DNA of 64,000 nt from Adiantum capillus-veneris (taxonomy: Eukaryota > Streptophyta > Polypodiopsida > Polypodiales > Pteridaceae), in the NCBI GenBank assembly GCA_014529385.2, contig CM043964.1, positions 7,885,497 to 7,949,496 on the forward strand, given 5' to 3'. The stretch's first letter is position 1. The number at the start of each line of letters is the position of its first letter. The notes beneath the pieces are model-generated. The model made no database searches, was not told the DNA's origin, and was given only the letters and a program-made list of their open reading frames with translations. Shown piece after piece: positions 11,750 through 22,984 of the stretch. The position numbers were made by a program, and so were the translations under genes.

Positions 11750-12126
11750 TATTTTTTGTGAACCCGACGCAAAACTGCCAGGGTGAGAGTTTGTGGGTAA
11801 TCACGGGTGATCATGTGGAGCAACATGGTATGCATTTTGACCCAAAAACAATGCAAATGTTTCAAGAATTTGCAACGTTCATGCAACAACAACATGTCAT
11901 TGAAAGAAAGGAGATTTTAGCAGCCAAATCCATACAAGCAGCTGTCAACAGAATGGATCAGTTTAGTTGCAAAGATGTAACCAAGTACTTGCATGAGAAT
12001 GTGAAGGAGATGGAGCTGCATCACATGTCAGAAGAGAGATGATTCAAGTCTTTGAGCTAGTTGTTGCTCCAGAAATTAGGGAGAGAGTTATGGGGTAGGG
12101 TTGTAGCCTTGAAAAATGGAAAAGAG
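11750..12126 (+). pseudogene. interior of element T with a gag stub
   Basis: The only internal sequence of T. An open frame ends with TGA at 12040-12042 and contains a helical segment (MQMFQEFATFMQQQ, NRMDQFSCKDVTKYL) that resembles the N-terminal part of gypsy Gag, as far as I can judge. Translation would have to start near 11831. The same frame theme continues briefly past the stop (MIQVFELVVAPEIRERV in another frame). There is no zinc knuckle, protease or pol. No clear primer binding site follows the LTR; the first bases read TATTTTTTGTGAACCCG. Confidence 0.55.
12110..12126 (+). promoter_or_regulatory. polypurine tract of T
   Basis: The purine-rich run GAAAAATGGAAAAGAG lies directly before the right LTR. 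It sets the orientation and the LTR border. Confidence 0.65.
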
Positions 12127-14121
12127 TACCTGTGACATGTACATAGTGGGAACGAATGCTACAAGATCTATCTTGCAACTTTTTAGATACATAAGTATAT
12201 TTCCCATAATGTACATATGCATATCTAAGAATAATAATCATCTTTCTATCTGATGCTAATATTTATCTCAAAGGTAACATATTCTTACTTTACAATTAGA
12301 AAATACTATGGGAAAAAACGTCAATAGCCCCGTCTCTTTAACTTGGGAAAAAAAGCATTGGTTCTTTCTTTTTACTATCTCATTATCATCTCACACCCTA
12401 ACTAGATCCTATATCTAAGGTAACTTCCAATATATATATATATATATTCTATGTATTTTTTGTATATTTTTTATTTTTCTTTTTAATAGCTACTAGAAAG
12501 GAATCGAATCCTAGTGGGACACTAACTTGCATGATTTTCAAAGATACACATATTTTAATGCATTATTACAAGGATGCTTATAAAAATTTGTCAAGGAACA
12601 ATGTCATGCTTTCATATTGCATGAGGTGTCCATTGGAATCAAATGAAAGTCTAGGCTAAGGGGCACAAGAAGACTTTTGCTATCAGAAATGTATCCTATT
12701 TTGATGATTTTTTTGGCACAAGGTTCCAATCTGAATTGGAAAAAGTATATAAAATGGCGGTCGTAGCTTATGAGTTGAATTTTTTGCTCCTTATTTGTTT
12801 TCTTTATTTGGAGCCACGATTGAGGAGATATGATCAAAATGGTGGACCCCAATCTATCCACATCTTGCAGGGACAACTCATTTCAAACATTGACAATTCA
12901 TGTTCATAGTGACTCTTCTCTTTCTTGTGTGACTCTTGGGGGTTCCCTTCACCTATAAAAGGGGAACTCTTCTTCCTTGAAAATCATTCATGAGGGAGTG
13001 AAAGGAGTGATGCCTAATTGTACTTAGCCATAAACATAAGCCTAAGCCTACACTTGCTCTTAGAGGAAGACTAGCCAATCTTGTAAGCTATCCTTGGAAG
13101 ATCCATTCTAATCAAAGAAGGTCTTGAACTTGGTGCGTCAATCAAGGCTTGAAGTCTTCCCTCTTCTTCCCTCTCCATAAAAATGGTGAATAACTCCCGA
13201 AGAGTTTGTAAAGTAAGATATGTTTTACTTTGATATTTTGTTGGTTTCTTGTTGTTTTCGTTTTCATCTCTAATCCAACATAAATCTCTAATTTCATTTC
13301 CCTCCTTAACCAAATCTATCACTCTCACTCTTAGAAAGTCATTCTCTCTACAAATTTTAGGTTCTCCTTGCTATAGGTACATCTCTCCTTGCAGTATCCT
13401 TATTGCCTACAAGCAAGAATAGGGCTTGGGAGGGAAAATTCTCTTTTTTCACTTCTCTTATATCTACATTTTGCACATACTAGAAATATCCTAGATGAAT
13501 AATCCACACAATGTGAGTTTCTATCGCTTCCACTCTATATGATCTTTTACAATTAATGTATGCGTTAGCCGTAAAATACACTTTCAACAATGTATAGTGT
13601 TTCTCTTTGGCCCAAAAAGGCTCAATCAAATACTTCTTTCACCGGATTCCATCATACTACCCCTTACAAACTATAACTTTTCTTTTGACATAAGTGTAGT
13701 TATCTTGCTATGAACCAAGAGTATTTGTATACACAATTAATCTCCATCACTAGACAAAACATATGTATTATCGTAAGCACAAAATTACAATTCCAAAGAA
13801 TAGTTCGTAGCATGTTTGGTCGGTAAAGATTGAATGCCATTAACTCATCTATTAACCCTTTCATATTACCCATGATACGAACCGACCATAGCCTTGATGT
13901 TTTCATCTTTGTGTTGTTTTGATATTCTCTTTTGTGTTCTTTCTTTGTGTGTGTGAATGCAAGAGAGAAAGAGTGGAGCTTCCTTGATTGCAGTTTCTTC
14001 CAAACCCTACACTTCATGGAATCTATGGTATAACTTCTTCATATAGTTTTTGGAGTTCTCTCACAAACTCTCACAGCCAGAAGCTCGGTGCTTTCTTGGC
14101 AAGACCGCAAACTTCTCAACA
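12127..14121 (+). repeat. 3' LTR of element T
   Basis: Same length as the 5' LTR (1,995 bp) but with many scattered substitutions and small indels. It ends CTTCTCAACA and is followed by CCGT. The TATA motif is at about 12950. Its first bases (TACCTGTGACATG) differ from those of the left copy. Confidence 0.9.
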
Positions 14122-14600
14122 CCGTTTGTGGGTGATAGGCCAAAGAGAAATTAAGCCTACTACCTAGATTCTCAAAGAGACCCTTCCAAAAATTACTGGT
14201 CATTCAAGGATCTCTATCCGAAACTATTGATGTTGGTAAGCCATGGTGTTTAAAAATTTGGGATATGAAGAGGGTTCCCATTTGGTGTGTCTTAATAGCC
14301 TTTTTGACATGTATAAAATGTGCTTGTTTACTTAATATGTCTACTGTTGTCCATATTCTTGTATTCCCATGGATGGACTTGGGAAATTCAAAGATTAAAT
14401 CCATGGATATGCTCTCCGATGGTGAATTAGGAATTGGCAAAGGCTGGAACAATCCAAGCTACTTCCCTCTATTATACTTTGTCTTTTGGCACACCACACA
14501 TTTTGACACATAGTCTTGTATGTCCGTCTTCATGGTAGGCCAATAGAATTATGGCTCTTCTCTGTGAAGGGTAAGTTTAATCCCTCGATTCCCTTCATAG
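14122..14600 (-). pseudogene. gypsy-1 integrase, N-terminal and core
   Basis: From 14600 downwards: zinc-domain remnant (HDPPYEGNRG, where the second His is replaced by Asn; then VSKCVVCQKTKYN), core motifs SMDLIFEFP and SIVSDRDP, and, after a small frame change near 14204, FWKGLFENLGSRL and AYHPQT. The gene is cut at H-P-Q-T by element T and continues at 9754. The catalytic D positions are visible; the final E lies in the 9573-9754 piece. Confidence 0.85.
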
Positions 14601-15300
14601 GGAGGATCGTGGGATTCATACATCACATTGTCATGAAGAGAGTGAGTAACACATAGCCTATTGCCATAGAGAAGATAACTATTCTGCAAGGTGGATGGTT
14701 CTTCTTTCTTCCCCAAGGCAAGGGCTGAAATTAAATCTTTAAAATCGGGGTCAGTAGCATACTCATCTATCATAGAAGATAGATCATTGTGAGTTGCTAT
14801 GGACACCGCATTGGCTCTTGGCCATCGTGATAGTGCATCAACTACCCTTGATTGTGCTTGCCACCAATGTGTGCAATATGAAAATTGAATTGCGAAAGAA
14901 AAAATTTCCACCTCATTTGTTTGTCGGAGAGCTTTGTTTGAGTCATGAAGTACTTGAGACTTTGGTGGTCCGTTCGTAAGCTGAATGGAGTCCCCAAGAG
15001 ATAGTGCTTCCAAGTGTCTAGGGCATGTAGGATAGCTAGTAGCTAATTCTCGTAGATGCCCAATACTCGCTCATTGAAATTGAATCTTCGACTCTCATGT
15101 GCTATGGCATGCCCTTCTTGAAGCAAAATTGCTTCAAGGCAATCTCCACAAGCATCACATTGGACCACAACAAATGGGTTTGAGAGATCCGGTAGTGTAA
15201 GCACGGGATAAGAAGTAAGCTTTTCTTTAAGCTTTTCAAAAGCACTTTGCTCTTTATCAGTCCATATGTACTTAACACTTTTCTTGGTGGAGTCATCTAA
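14601..15300 (-). pseudogene. gypsy-1 RNase H
   Basis: Broken frames give the usual Ty3/gypsy RNase H series: KSVKYIWTDKEQSAFEKLK, CDACGDCLEAILLQEGHA, HALDTWKHYLLG, RTDHQSLKYF and a final RVVDALSRWPRAN (about 14800-14860). Several shifts and stops are present. It lies between RT and integrase as expected. Confidence 0.8.
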
Positions 15301-15960
15301 CAGTCCTGCTATTTGGAGAATTTAGCTATGAAGCGTCTATAGTATGCACACATACCAATAAAGCTTTTGTAGCTCATGTAGATACCTTGGGTTAGGCCAT
15401 CCTTTGACTACCTCAAGCTTGGTTGGATCCATACGGATACCATCTTGAGAGATAATATGATCTAAGTATTGAATCTCTTGGAGGAAAAATTCACTCTTCT
15501 TTGGTTAATGAAAAGTTTATCCTCCCTCATAGTAGTTTGAAAAACTACCTAGAGATGTTGCTTATGGTCCTCCAAATATTTTGAGTAGATGATAATAGGA
15601 GGACAAGATATTCATAAAGACCAAACGTTGTATGGAACGCGGTATTTACGATATATTCATTCACTATCCTTATTTGATGATAGCCACTTTTAAGGTTACT
15701 CCTATTGAAGTAGGTTGAACCTTGTAGCTTATCAAACAGATCTTCTACCCGCGGTACGGGATATCTTTTTTTGCTAGTGATACAATTTGGTGCTCGATAG
15801 TCTGCACACATGCGGTATGTGCCATCTTTCTTTTGCACTAACAGGACTGAAGAAGAAAAGGGAAAGGAGCTAGGCCTCACCATCTCCTTATCTAGTAGTT
15901 CGTGCACTTGCCTCATAATCTCCTTTGTTGAGCTTAAGAAACTCTGTAAGGAGGTTTATT
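15301..15960 (-). pseudogene. gypsy-1 reverse transcriptase lacking the catalytic Y-x-D-D block
   Basis: Reading down from 15916: LLVQKKDGTYRMCADYRAPN, KKRYPVPRVEDLFDKLQG, LKSGYHQIRI, TAFHTTFGLYEYLVL. The next recognisable residues, about position 15590, are IIIYSKYLEDHKQHL, which normally follow the Y-L-D-D catalytic loop. The segment from [12 protein letters not shown] through the first part of the DD loop, roughly 40 residues, is missing. Downstream there are shifts and stops. The enzyme could not have worked after this loss. Confidence 0.85.
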
Positions 15961-16299
15961 AGACGGTGAGATCCTAGGTAGAAGCTCTATCTTATGGTCA
16001 TCATCCCCTCGTTTTGAAGGTAGCTCCATAGGATGTCATCAGTAAATACATCTTAAAATCTATTTGGAAAACTAGACAAGTCTTCTTCATTACTATCACT
16101 TTGTTTTGTTAAAACATTGGCATCATGTAGAGACTCTTTGACAAAAATCTTGTACGAGGAAACCGAGCTTTTCATTGACTTATCAAAAGCACGTGAATTT
16201 ACAAGTGGTATAGTATGACCGGACTCATTAGCATCTATATACATGCTCCTTTCCATATAGGTGAAGTAGATTCTCATTTCAAGGAACTTCATGTTGGCA

Positions 16300-16609
16300 G
16301 CCATGTAGTTAAACCATTGTGCCCCTAGGATATCATCCTCATGTTAGAGAGGAGAGATAAAAAAGTCTTCTTTGTTGACATAGCTTTGAACACATGAAGC
16401 CTCAACTTCTCAATCAAGGGAATAAGGGAGGCTTGATGTCCCTTGAAAGCCCCATCGGTAGTCACAGTATCTCCCATCTTGAAAGTTTGTATGCCCAGCT
16501 TTGTGGCCAAATCCGTTGATGTAAAGTTGTGAGTAGATCCACGATCAAATACGATGAAGGCATCATGCTTCCTCACCTTCCCCCAAGCATATGAAAGGGA
16601 CCATCCTTT
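16300..16609 (-). pseudogene. gypsy-1 protease, unit 2
   Basis: A retropepsin fold start, FDRGSTHNFTSTDLATKLGI, at about 16490-16560, again with R at the position of S/T in D-S/T-G. Unit 1 has the same FDRGSTHNF, so the change predates the duplication of the units or was inherited from the source copy. The region also includes the 16053-16304 segment linking to RT, which has no certain homology. Confidence 0.75.
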
Positions 16610-18045
16610 TCAATGAGCATCCTCTTTTGGATCTTTGACCGTGGAAGCTCTAGGAGTCTCATTGCGGGCATTTCTTTTAGGGCAAGATGGATAGCCATGC
16701 TCTTGCTCCCCACACTTAAAGCCTTTGTGATCTTTACGAAAAGCCTCTAGCTCTTCATGAGAGAGTTTGTTTTTACCTTTGTATACTCCTTTCTCCTTGG
16801 TCTGGTTGTTGTTGTTGTTGTAGTTGGAGTTGCCTTGGGAAGAACTTTGAGCATTGTTCTTCCCCTTTGAATTATTTTGATCATTATTTTCCATGGGCTT
16901 GGCATTCCTTTTAGTTGTTTATTGGAAATTGATACGAGATGTAGCCATAGTGTGGTGGTGGCTTACTTCGGTGATAGAATTGAGCTATTGAGAGTTGAGA
17001 TACTCAACCATTTCTTTAGGTAATCCCGCACAAAATTGTTGCTTTTGCTCGGCGAAGTCTATCTTCTGAAAGACTGTAGCTTTGAGGTGTAAGTCCCAAA
17101 ACTTTTCTATATATTTGTGGGTAGACTCATTGGAAATTAACTTCAAACTCAGCCATTTGGTGAGCACTTTATCTTTGGTGTCGCTTGCAAGGAATTGCTT
17201 CATGATGGAAACTTGTAGAGTTTTCCATGTCTTTGGAGCTTTGCTGTTGCCACAAAGGCTAGCCCACCATTGACAAGAATATTTTTGAACTGCATAGATA
17301 CATGACGTAGCTTGGAGGATTCAATGAATCCCTCGTCTCCAAAGGCCGTATCAAATTGCTAAATAAAGGCCAATACTTTGTCAGTAGCACCAAAGGTGGC
17401 ATCATAGGTGAGAAAAGAGATACTCTTTCCTCCCTCTTTGAACTTCTTAAGCTTGTGGGACCTTCTCCAAGCAGGGTAGGATTTAAAATTTCCTCTCCTC
17501 TTGTATTCTCTAGGAGAATAACTGCTGCTTTTGTCAGAAGAGGAGGAAGGTGAAGAAGAAGGAGAAGAGGGTGACCTCTTTCTTGCCTTTTTCTTCCTTT
17601 GTTTTCTCTCTTCCCTTTCAGAGTGATGCGACTATAGGATGATCTTTTCCTCTTGGGAGGAGTTGAGGATCGTCAAGACCACTGTCTCCGTGGAGACACA
17701 TCTTCAGATGAATTCGGAGATTCAAATTTTTTCTCGTTCATTGGATTCCTCCTCTTCTCTTATCAGAGAGAGTCTTCTTTTGGAAGTCTCAACAAGAGGC
17801 TTCCTAAGCTCTCTCTCTTCTTGGAGAGGTAGGGAAATCCCATAAGCACGAAGTTGTTTGGTAACTTTGGCTTGCAAGGCAGGGTTGCCCATAGCTTGTT
17901 GCAACCTAGTAACAAAATAGTTCACAAACATTGGGGCATCATCAGTAGCACCTTCATGTGCGAAATGAATGTTGTCAACATTCATTCTACTCTCTTGCTT
18001 ACTATCAGCCATGCTAATTAAACTTATGTGTATGCGTACCCTCAA
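16610..18045 (-). pseudogene. gypsy-1 gag, unit 2
   Basis: Start proposed at 18045 or the internal ATG of MADSKQESRMNVDNIHFAH (about 18010). Core phrases are KWLSLKLISNESTHKYIEKF and EQKQQFCAGLPKEM (17000-17130). The N-terminal part is rich in charged residues. The zinc knuckle reads FKCGEQEHGYPSC (about 16690-16730), with the first Cys replaced by Gly. A Gln/Asn-rich linker (NNAQSSSQGNSNYNNNNNQ) precedes it. Frames change at least four times. This is the better preserved of the two gag copies. Confidence 0.85.
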
Positions 18046-18393
18046 AAAACTTAGTTGCTACTCTTCTTTACCTTTGAAAATTAGCTCGCAAGTAGCCACA
18101 CCCATGGTTTAGAGAGTGCTGATTGCAAAGACTAGTGGAGAGGATCTAACATTGCCCAATTGATTATGGTTCCTACTAAGCTTGCTAGTGGCTAAATAAT
18201 GGTTAAGCCAAAGAGACTCCATTAGTAAGTCTATAGTTCCCAATGGTGTACTTCAAACTAAGTCCTTTTCAACTAGGATGATAGATCCCTATCCCACTTA
18301 CCCTCTTGCAATGAACAGGTCCAACCTTTCATGGACAACATAAGGACCTCTCTTCTTAAGCAAGAAAAGAGAAACCAATATCTCTCATACCAA
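18046..18393 (-). other. gypsy-1 leader with probable primer binding site
   Basis: The sequence between gag and the 5' LTR has no open frame. On the minus strand, just inside the LTR border, it reads TTGGTATGAGAGATATTGG (18375-18393). This resembles the initiator tRNA-Met primer site TGGTATCAGAGC with substitutions. Confidence 0.6.
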
Positions 18394-19961
18394 TGTAATG
18401 GAAATGGACTATGAACATTGAGATTAGTGGAATTAAGAAATTTGTAGTGAGCATTTTTATCAGAATACTTTGAGAAGATAGAGAGTGAATTTGATTAGAG
18501 GTAGCAACATAACCGTTATACTTAATTACCTCGGCATGAAAAATACTTTGCAAGAGAGAGAATTAGAGAACTTGACTATAGTTGAGGACCAGATTTATGT
18601 GGAGCCGGTCCCCCGTCCAAAAGGCTTTGGTTTTATAGTTTCTTCCATAAAGAGAGACTTGGTACAATACAAGCTTTGTGTTCCTTGAGATCTTGATGGT
18701 GCAATGAAGATAGAGAGCTTCATGCACAACAATTATGTCTGTAACTTAGCTAAATGAAAGCATTAACTTATTCCCGGCCTCAGTCCCAAGACCTCAAACA
18801 CCTTTGAAGGTGGAGAGAGCTACCAGGAAATGAGGATAGGGAAGAGGAAGAAGAAGTATTCTTACAAGAAAAAAGTAGTGTCCTCTCATACAATTACTAA
18901 TAGAGCTTATCATAGCATAGTAGCATAGTAATGGAGATGAAGAAGATGGATAGCATAGCATTGAAGCACGGCTCTTGGTTGGATTTGCATTCCATAGCCA
19001 AGAGTTGTTGGTGTAGGCTCTCAACTTCGCAAGATTGGAGAAGGAGATGGTGTTCTTTCACACACACTATGATAATGAGAGTTTGTATGAGAGAATGAGA
19101 GAGGGTATATGGTCAACCACACCCCCTCCTTGCTTGGGTCGACCCCCTCTTCTAGGTTGCGCCGCCTGAAAGTTATTGGACCTCCTCAAGCTTGGCCAAT
19201 CACATGCCTTTCGCATTTCAAGCAACAAGGGTAGCATTAGGACAAGTGTCCTTCTTACCCCTTTGAGAGAGAGGGCTTTAATAATGCTTAAACAATTAAT
19301 TATGTAACCTAAATTCTCATTGGACCCCTTTAGAGGTCAACCAATAGGCTTTAGGCACTACATGAGGGCAACATGTGTAGGTGCTTGACATGTGTCCTTG
19401 TTGTCTCTTAGGTCTTGGGCGTGCCTTGAGTGAGTGTGTTTGTGTTCTCTCTCATGCCCCTAGCTTTAGGGCTTGCCCCCTTCTTGTAGGGATCATTTTG
19501 ACTTTGGAACACCTCACCCCTTGAGCACCTTAGTCATGAAGCCCCTCAAGCACCTTAGTCATAAAACATGACAAGCACCGCAAAGAACTTTAATCATCAA
19601 GCATGACAAGCACCTCAATCACCTTAGTCAGCAGCACGACAAGCACCTTAAGCTTGTGCCGGCTTCCCATCTCAAGCTCAGCCCTACCTTGCCTAAGGTC
19701 CCAGGTCTAAGGACTTTTAACACTAACCTTTGGAGGTCTTTAATGAAGGCTAACCCTAAGGTCTTTCAAGCTCCATTAGCTAGCAATTCTCTTTCACATA
19801 CCATCTCTCATTTGGACCCATTGACTTTAGTCCCATGCTAAGATAGATCCATAAGCACATGTCTATATTCTAACTCTTGTTCCCATTTATTCTCCCACAT
19901 TAAATGATCAATTTAATATGAGAAAATCATTTGGGTTAGTTAGATATTGGATTTTATGACA
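18394..19961 (-). repeat. 5' LTR of gypsy-1
   Basis: 1,568 bp, TGTAATGG..TTATGACA on the plus strand, bounded by the primer-site remnant at one end and by gag of element F at the other. It matches 1500-2752 and the fragment at 1-56. It includes an internal stretch (19388-19655) with CACCTTAGTCA..AAGCA repeated several times, absent from the middle LTR. Confidence 0.85.
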
Positions 19962-20404
19962 GTTTGCATCTTTTCCGCTGCCTCCTTCCGTATCTTTTCT
20001 CCAACCCCCTTTCATAATTTTTGTCTCTTGAGTTTGTAACATTTGTGTTGTTCTTTTTTGGAGTTTTTGGAAAAATTACTGAAAGAAGGCTAACCCTAAG
20101 GTCTTTCAAGCTCCATTAGCTAGCATTTCTCTTTGACAGACCATCTCTCATTTGGACCCATTGACTTTCGTCCCGTGCTAAGATAGATCCATAAGCACAT
20201 GTCTATATTCTAACTCTTGTTCCCATTTATTCTCCCATAATAAATAATCAGTTTAATATGAGAAAATCATTTGGGTTAGTTAGATATTAGATTTTATGAC
20301 AATTTGCATCTTTTCCTCTACCTTCTTCCGTATCTTTTCTCCAACCCCCTTTTGTAATTTTTGTCTCTTGAGTTTGTAACATTTGCGTCGTTCTTTTTTG
20401 GAGT
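19745..20404. repeat. tandem duplication across the gypsy-1/F junction
   Basis: Two units, 19745-20064 and 20085-20404 (period about 340 bp), are joined by about 20 unrelated bases. Each unit holds the last ~217 bp of the gypsy-1 LTR followed by ~103 bp of flanking F gag, so the LTR/flank junction itself was copied after gypsy-1 had inserted. Differences are few (for example GACAGTTTG versus GACAATTTG). Confidence 0.85.
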
Positions 20405-22420
20405 CTGATCCACTTGTATTTTTTGTTTATTCCCCTAGCCACTACTCGGACTGGAATTGTGGGTTCTCCTTTTGATGAACTGTTGGGCACTACTCAAACT
20501 TACACGTTTAAGCATGTTTTCTATAGCATTGGAAGGAGCTGCAACAATTGGTCCTTCTTGTGCTGGCACAATGGATGTAGTTCTCTTGCTCTATGTATCT
20601 TTAGCAATGCTTTCCTCGTTGAAGATCTCACAATTATTACTCAAGTCAATTGTGTCCAGACTGCATGCTTTCCATGTCTTGTGTTTTTTGCTATACAAAA
20701 TAGTATGCAAGTCTTTGTTTAGTAATCCTCCAAAAATAGGTAGACAAGTCTTTCCTCGATTGGGATCTCCAACTCTAGACATCTGTCTATATATTGTCTC
20801 ATCCGACTCAAACTATCTCTAACAGTTTCTCTTGTTTTTGTTTGAAACTGTAGATTTGGGCTACCGTACTATGCTTGATTCCATTTTCGAGCAAGCAGCA
20901 ACAAATCTCATTGCCAAAGTCGGTAAATTGGTTATTGATCCTGGAAGTATGGTATGAAACCACGTTAAACATTTTCCCTCTAAAGTCATTCCAAACCCCT
21001 CAAATTGCGCATGGAAGTTGGTTATTCATTTAGCTCTCAAAACCTGTCTAAAGCTCGTTAAGTGGTCATATAGATCCCCTGATTCGCTGTATTTTTTGAC
21101 CCATTTTTTAAAATCTGCTGATCTAACTCTACGGTTATGTTCATTGCCCCCCCTCTCTCTACTAGCCGGCGTTTCTCCCATTAAACCTTCAAACCAGTTT
21201 TTTGGTAGATGTGACTCATGTGGACCTCTCCTTGTCCTAGTGTCACCCATTCTTTCCTTATTCAAGGTGATTTTTGCATTTCTTCTCTTGTTCCCATCAT
21301 TGAGGTGGCTACCCCTGGTTGGGCTTCCTTTTTTATTGACCATAGTATTATAGGCTCTATCATTTGGGCCTACATTATGTTCAGTTTCAGGTACAGTTCC
21401 CATAATCACTTCTTGATTTGAACACCCCCAATATTTGGTTTTTTCAATCTCCTTCAATGTCATATTAACAAAATTGTTGTTATAACAATCCCTAAAGCGA
21501 TGGATAGGTAGTTTTGGTAAACCCTTCTCCTTGATCTTGAAATATACACTATCTTTAGGGGTGTCAATTGTTCTACTTTGGGTAGTCCATACTAGATCCG
21601 TGACGGCTTCCCAACAATAGACTCCAAGCCTAGGGTTGTTAGTGGGTATGCGCTTCACAGGTTTGGTATCTATCAACTTGTATCCTTCAAATTCTAGCAC
21701 AAGAGGTCCTTCTTTCACAACCTTATTAGGAATTAGAGTATCAACCTCTAATTTAATCCCCATTTTTCTATTGAATCAGGATCCTGTATTTTGAGATATT
21801 GTACCCCATTTTGGTCCATATAGAAGCTGTCTTCACCCTAACCTCCTTCTCAAACTTGATGGTATGGTCATCTATCCTTACAAGAAACTCCTCGTTCGGA
21901 TCCAAGTAAACCTGGGCTTTGCACTTGTTGCTTTTCAAGAAGGTCAATATATGCTTGAACTTGAGAGAGGTCCCACTTCTTGATTGAGTTGAAAAAGAAG
22001 ACATCTCAGAGCTCGAGTCAGAATAAGTGTCTATCACTTCTTTTGCAATAGTTTCCAATGGTCTCCCTTGGTTTAAAATCTGTTCTGTGGGGACGCTCTA
22101 CTCCTATTCTCTCCTAAGGTACCCAAGTTTCCCAAAAATGTACCGATCTCAAGTTCATATATAGGCTCATACAACTTAATTGAATAGATACTCCAAACTT
22201 GGAAAGTTGCCTTTGGCTTTAGACACAGTGCTTTCTCTCCTTGTCTAGCCCTTTTTCGCAAAGTCGTAATTCCCTACACACCAGCACTTCAAATCGTATG
22301 TGATTCCACAATTGTCATCTGAAGTCACAAAATATCTAAAAATTCCTTTTTCCAAGCAATGGATACATCCAATATGCCCTAGCTCTAAAATTTTCTCAGG
22401 CTATCTTAGGCGTGTCTAAG
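20302..22420 (-). pseudogene. gag of an older gypsy element F
   Basis: Minus-strand frames from 22420 to 20302 give one long Gag-like polypeptide in at least four frames. A C/H-rich start (GHIGCIHCLEK, CWCVGNYDF) is followed by a long N-terminal region (21768-22261). ORF 21026-21763 ends with DFKKWVKKYSESGDLYDHL, and the next frame continues QFEGFGMTLEGKCLTWF, then FLEGLLNKDLHTILY. The last parts match the capsid pattern of the Gag in element D (VQKWVNRKYSGDKDPRDHV, QFAGFGLTLEDDATTWF). It is interrupted at 20302 by the gypsy-1 LTR. Nothing of F is visible beyond gag. Confidence 0.7.
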
Positions 22421-22424
22421 ATGG

Positions 22425-22651
22425 TGTTGGAATTAGGGTTGTAGAAAAACACACATAGCTTGGAGAAGATGAAGGAAGCTCAAGTCACACAACATAGAGT
22501 GTATTACTGAGTGTGCAATGAAAAGATAAGATAGCCCTAGAGTATGGGCATATATACAATGCACGGGGGGAAAGACCTCCTAGTGAGGAAAAAATGCCCC
22601 GAAAGTCCTAAGTGTGTTCACACACATCACTACCACATGTATACGGTAACA
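22425..22651 (-). repeat. 3' LTR of copia element H
   Basis: 227 bp; on the minus strand it starts TGTTACCG and ends AATTCCAACA, and it is preceded by the purine tract ATGGGGGGATT (22652-22662). It contains a TATATAT motif (about 22553-22560). I found no second copy upstream of gag, so the 5' LTR appears to be missing. Confidence 0.7.
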
Positions 22652-22772
22652 AATCCCCCCATGGGAGTGATAGCGGTGAATGAGAACTGGCACGTAGAGT
22701 ATAGGGAAGTGCCATGCCTTGAGGACATGATCAGTCCACAAAGGGGAGTAAGCCCAAATCTTTGCAGAAAGC

Positions 22773-22984
22773 TTAAAACTTCTCGCAAGACAATTCCTTT
22801 GTGAAAATATCTACAAGGTTGTCGTGTGTTGGCACATAAGCCAAGATAATCTCTCCTGTTGAGAGCCTCTCCCTGACACAATGGTAATGCACCTCAATGT
22901 GCTTTGTGCGAGCATAAAAAATTGGGTTCCTCGCAACTGCCAATGCACTCTTACTATCAGTGTAGATAGTATCACTCATCTAGC
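22773..22984 (-). pseudogene. RNase H end of copia element H
   Basis: DTIYTDSKSALAVARNPIF, KHIEVHYHCVRERL and VDIFTKELSCEKF are the closing motifs of Ty1/copia RNase H (D-S-K-S-A and A-D-I-F-T-K in intact relatives). The fragment starts abruptly at about 22984, next to integrase sequence. Reverse transcriptase and the first half of RNase H are gone. Confidence 0.88.

Larger units (their letters stand above)
9755..14121 (+). mobile_element. non-autonomous LTR retrotransposon T (giant LTRs, 377-bp interior)
   Basis: Two direct repeats of exactly 1,995 bp each (9755-11749 and 12127-14121) flank 377 bp. The repeat ends TGTTG..CAACA are inverted complements. A purine run precedes the right repeat and a TATA box lies in each, so this is an LTR element in plus orientation. 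CCGT is present on both sides (9751-9754 and 14122-14125). Removing it rejoins the gypsy-1 integrase at H-P-Q-T/D-G-Q. The interior has room only for a gag stub, so every enzyme must come from elsewhere. Confidence 0.9.

Noticed and set aside
20414-20822. Two overlapping plus-strand ORFs with hydrophobic content
   Set aside because: Shadows of the minus-strand F gag, whose motifs explain the region better.
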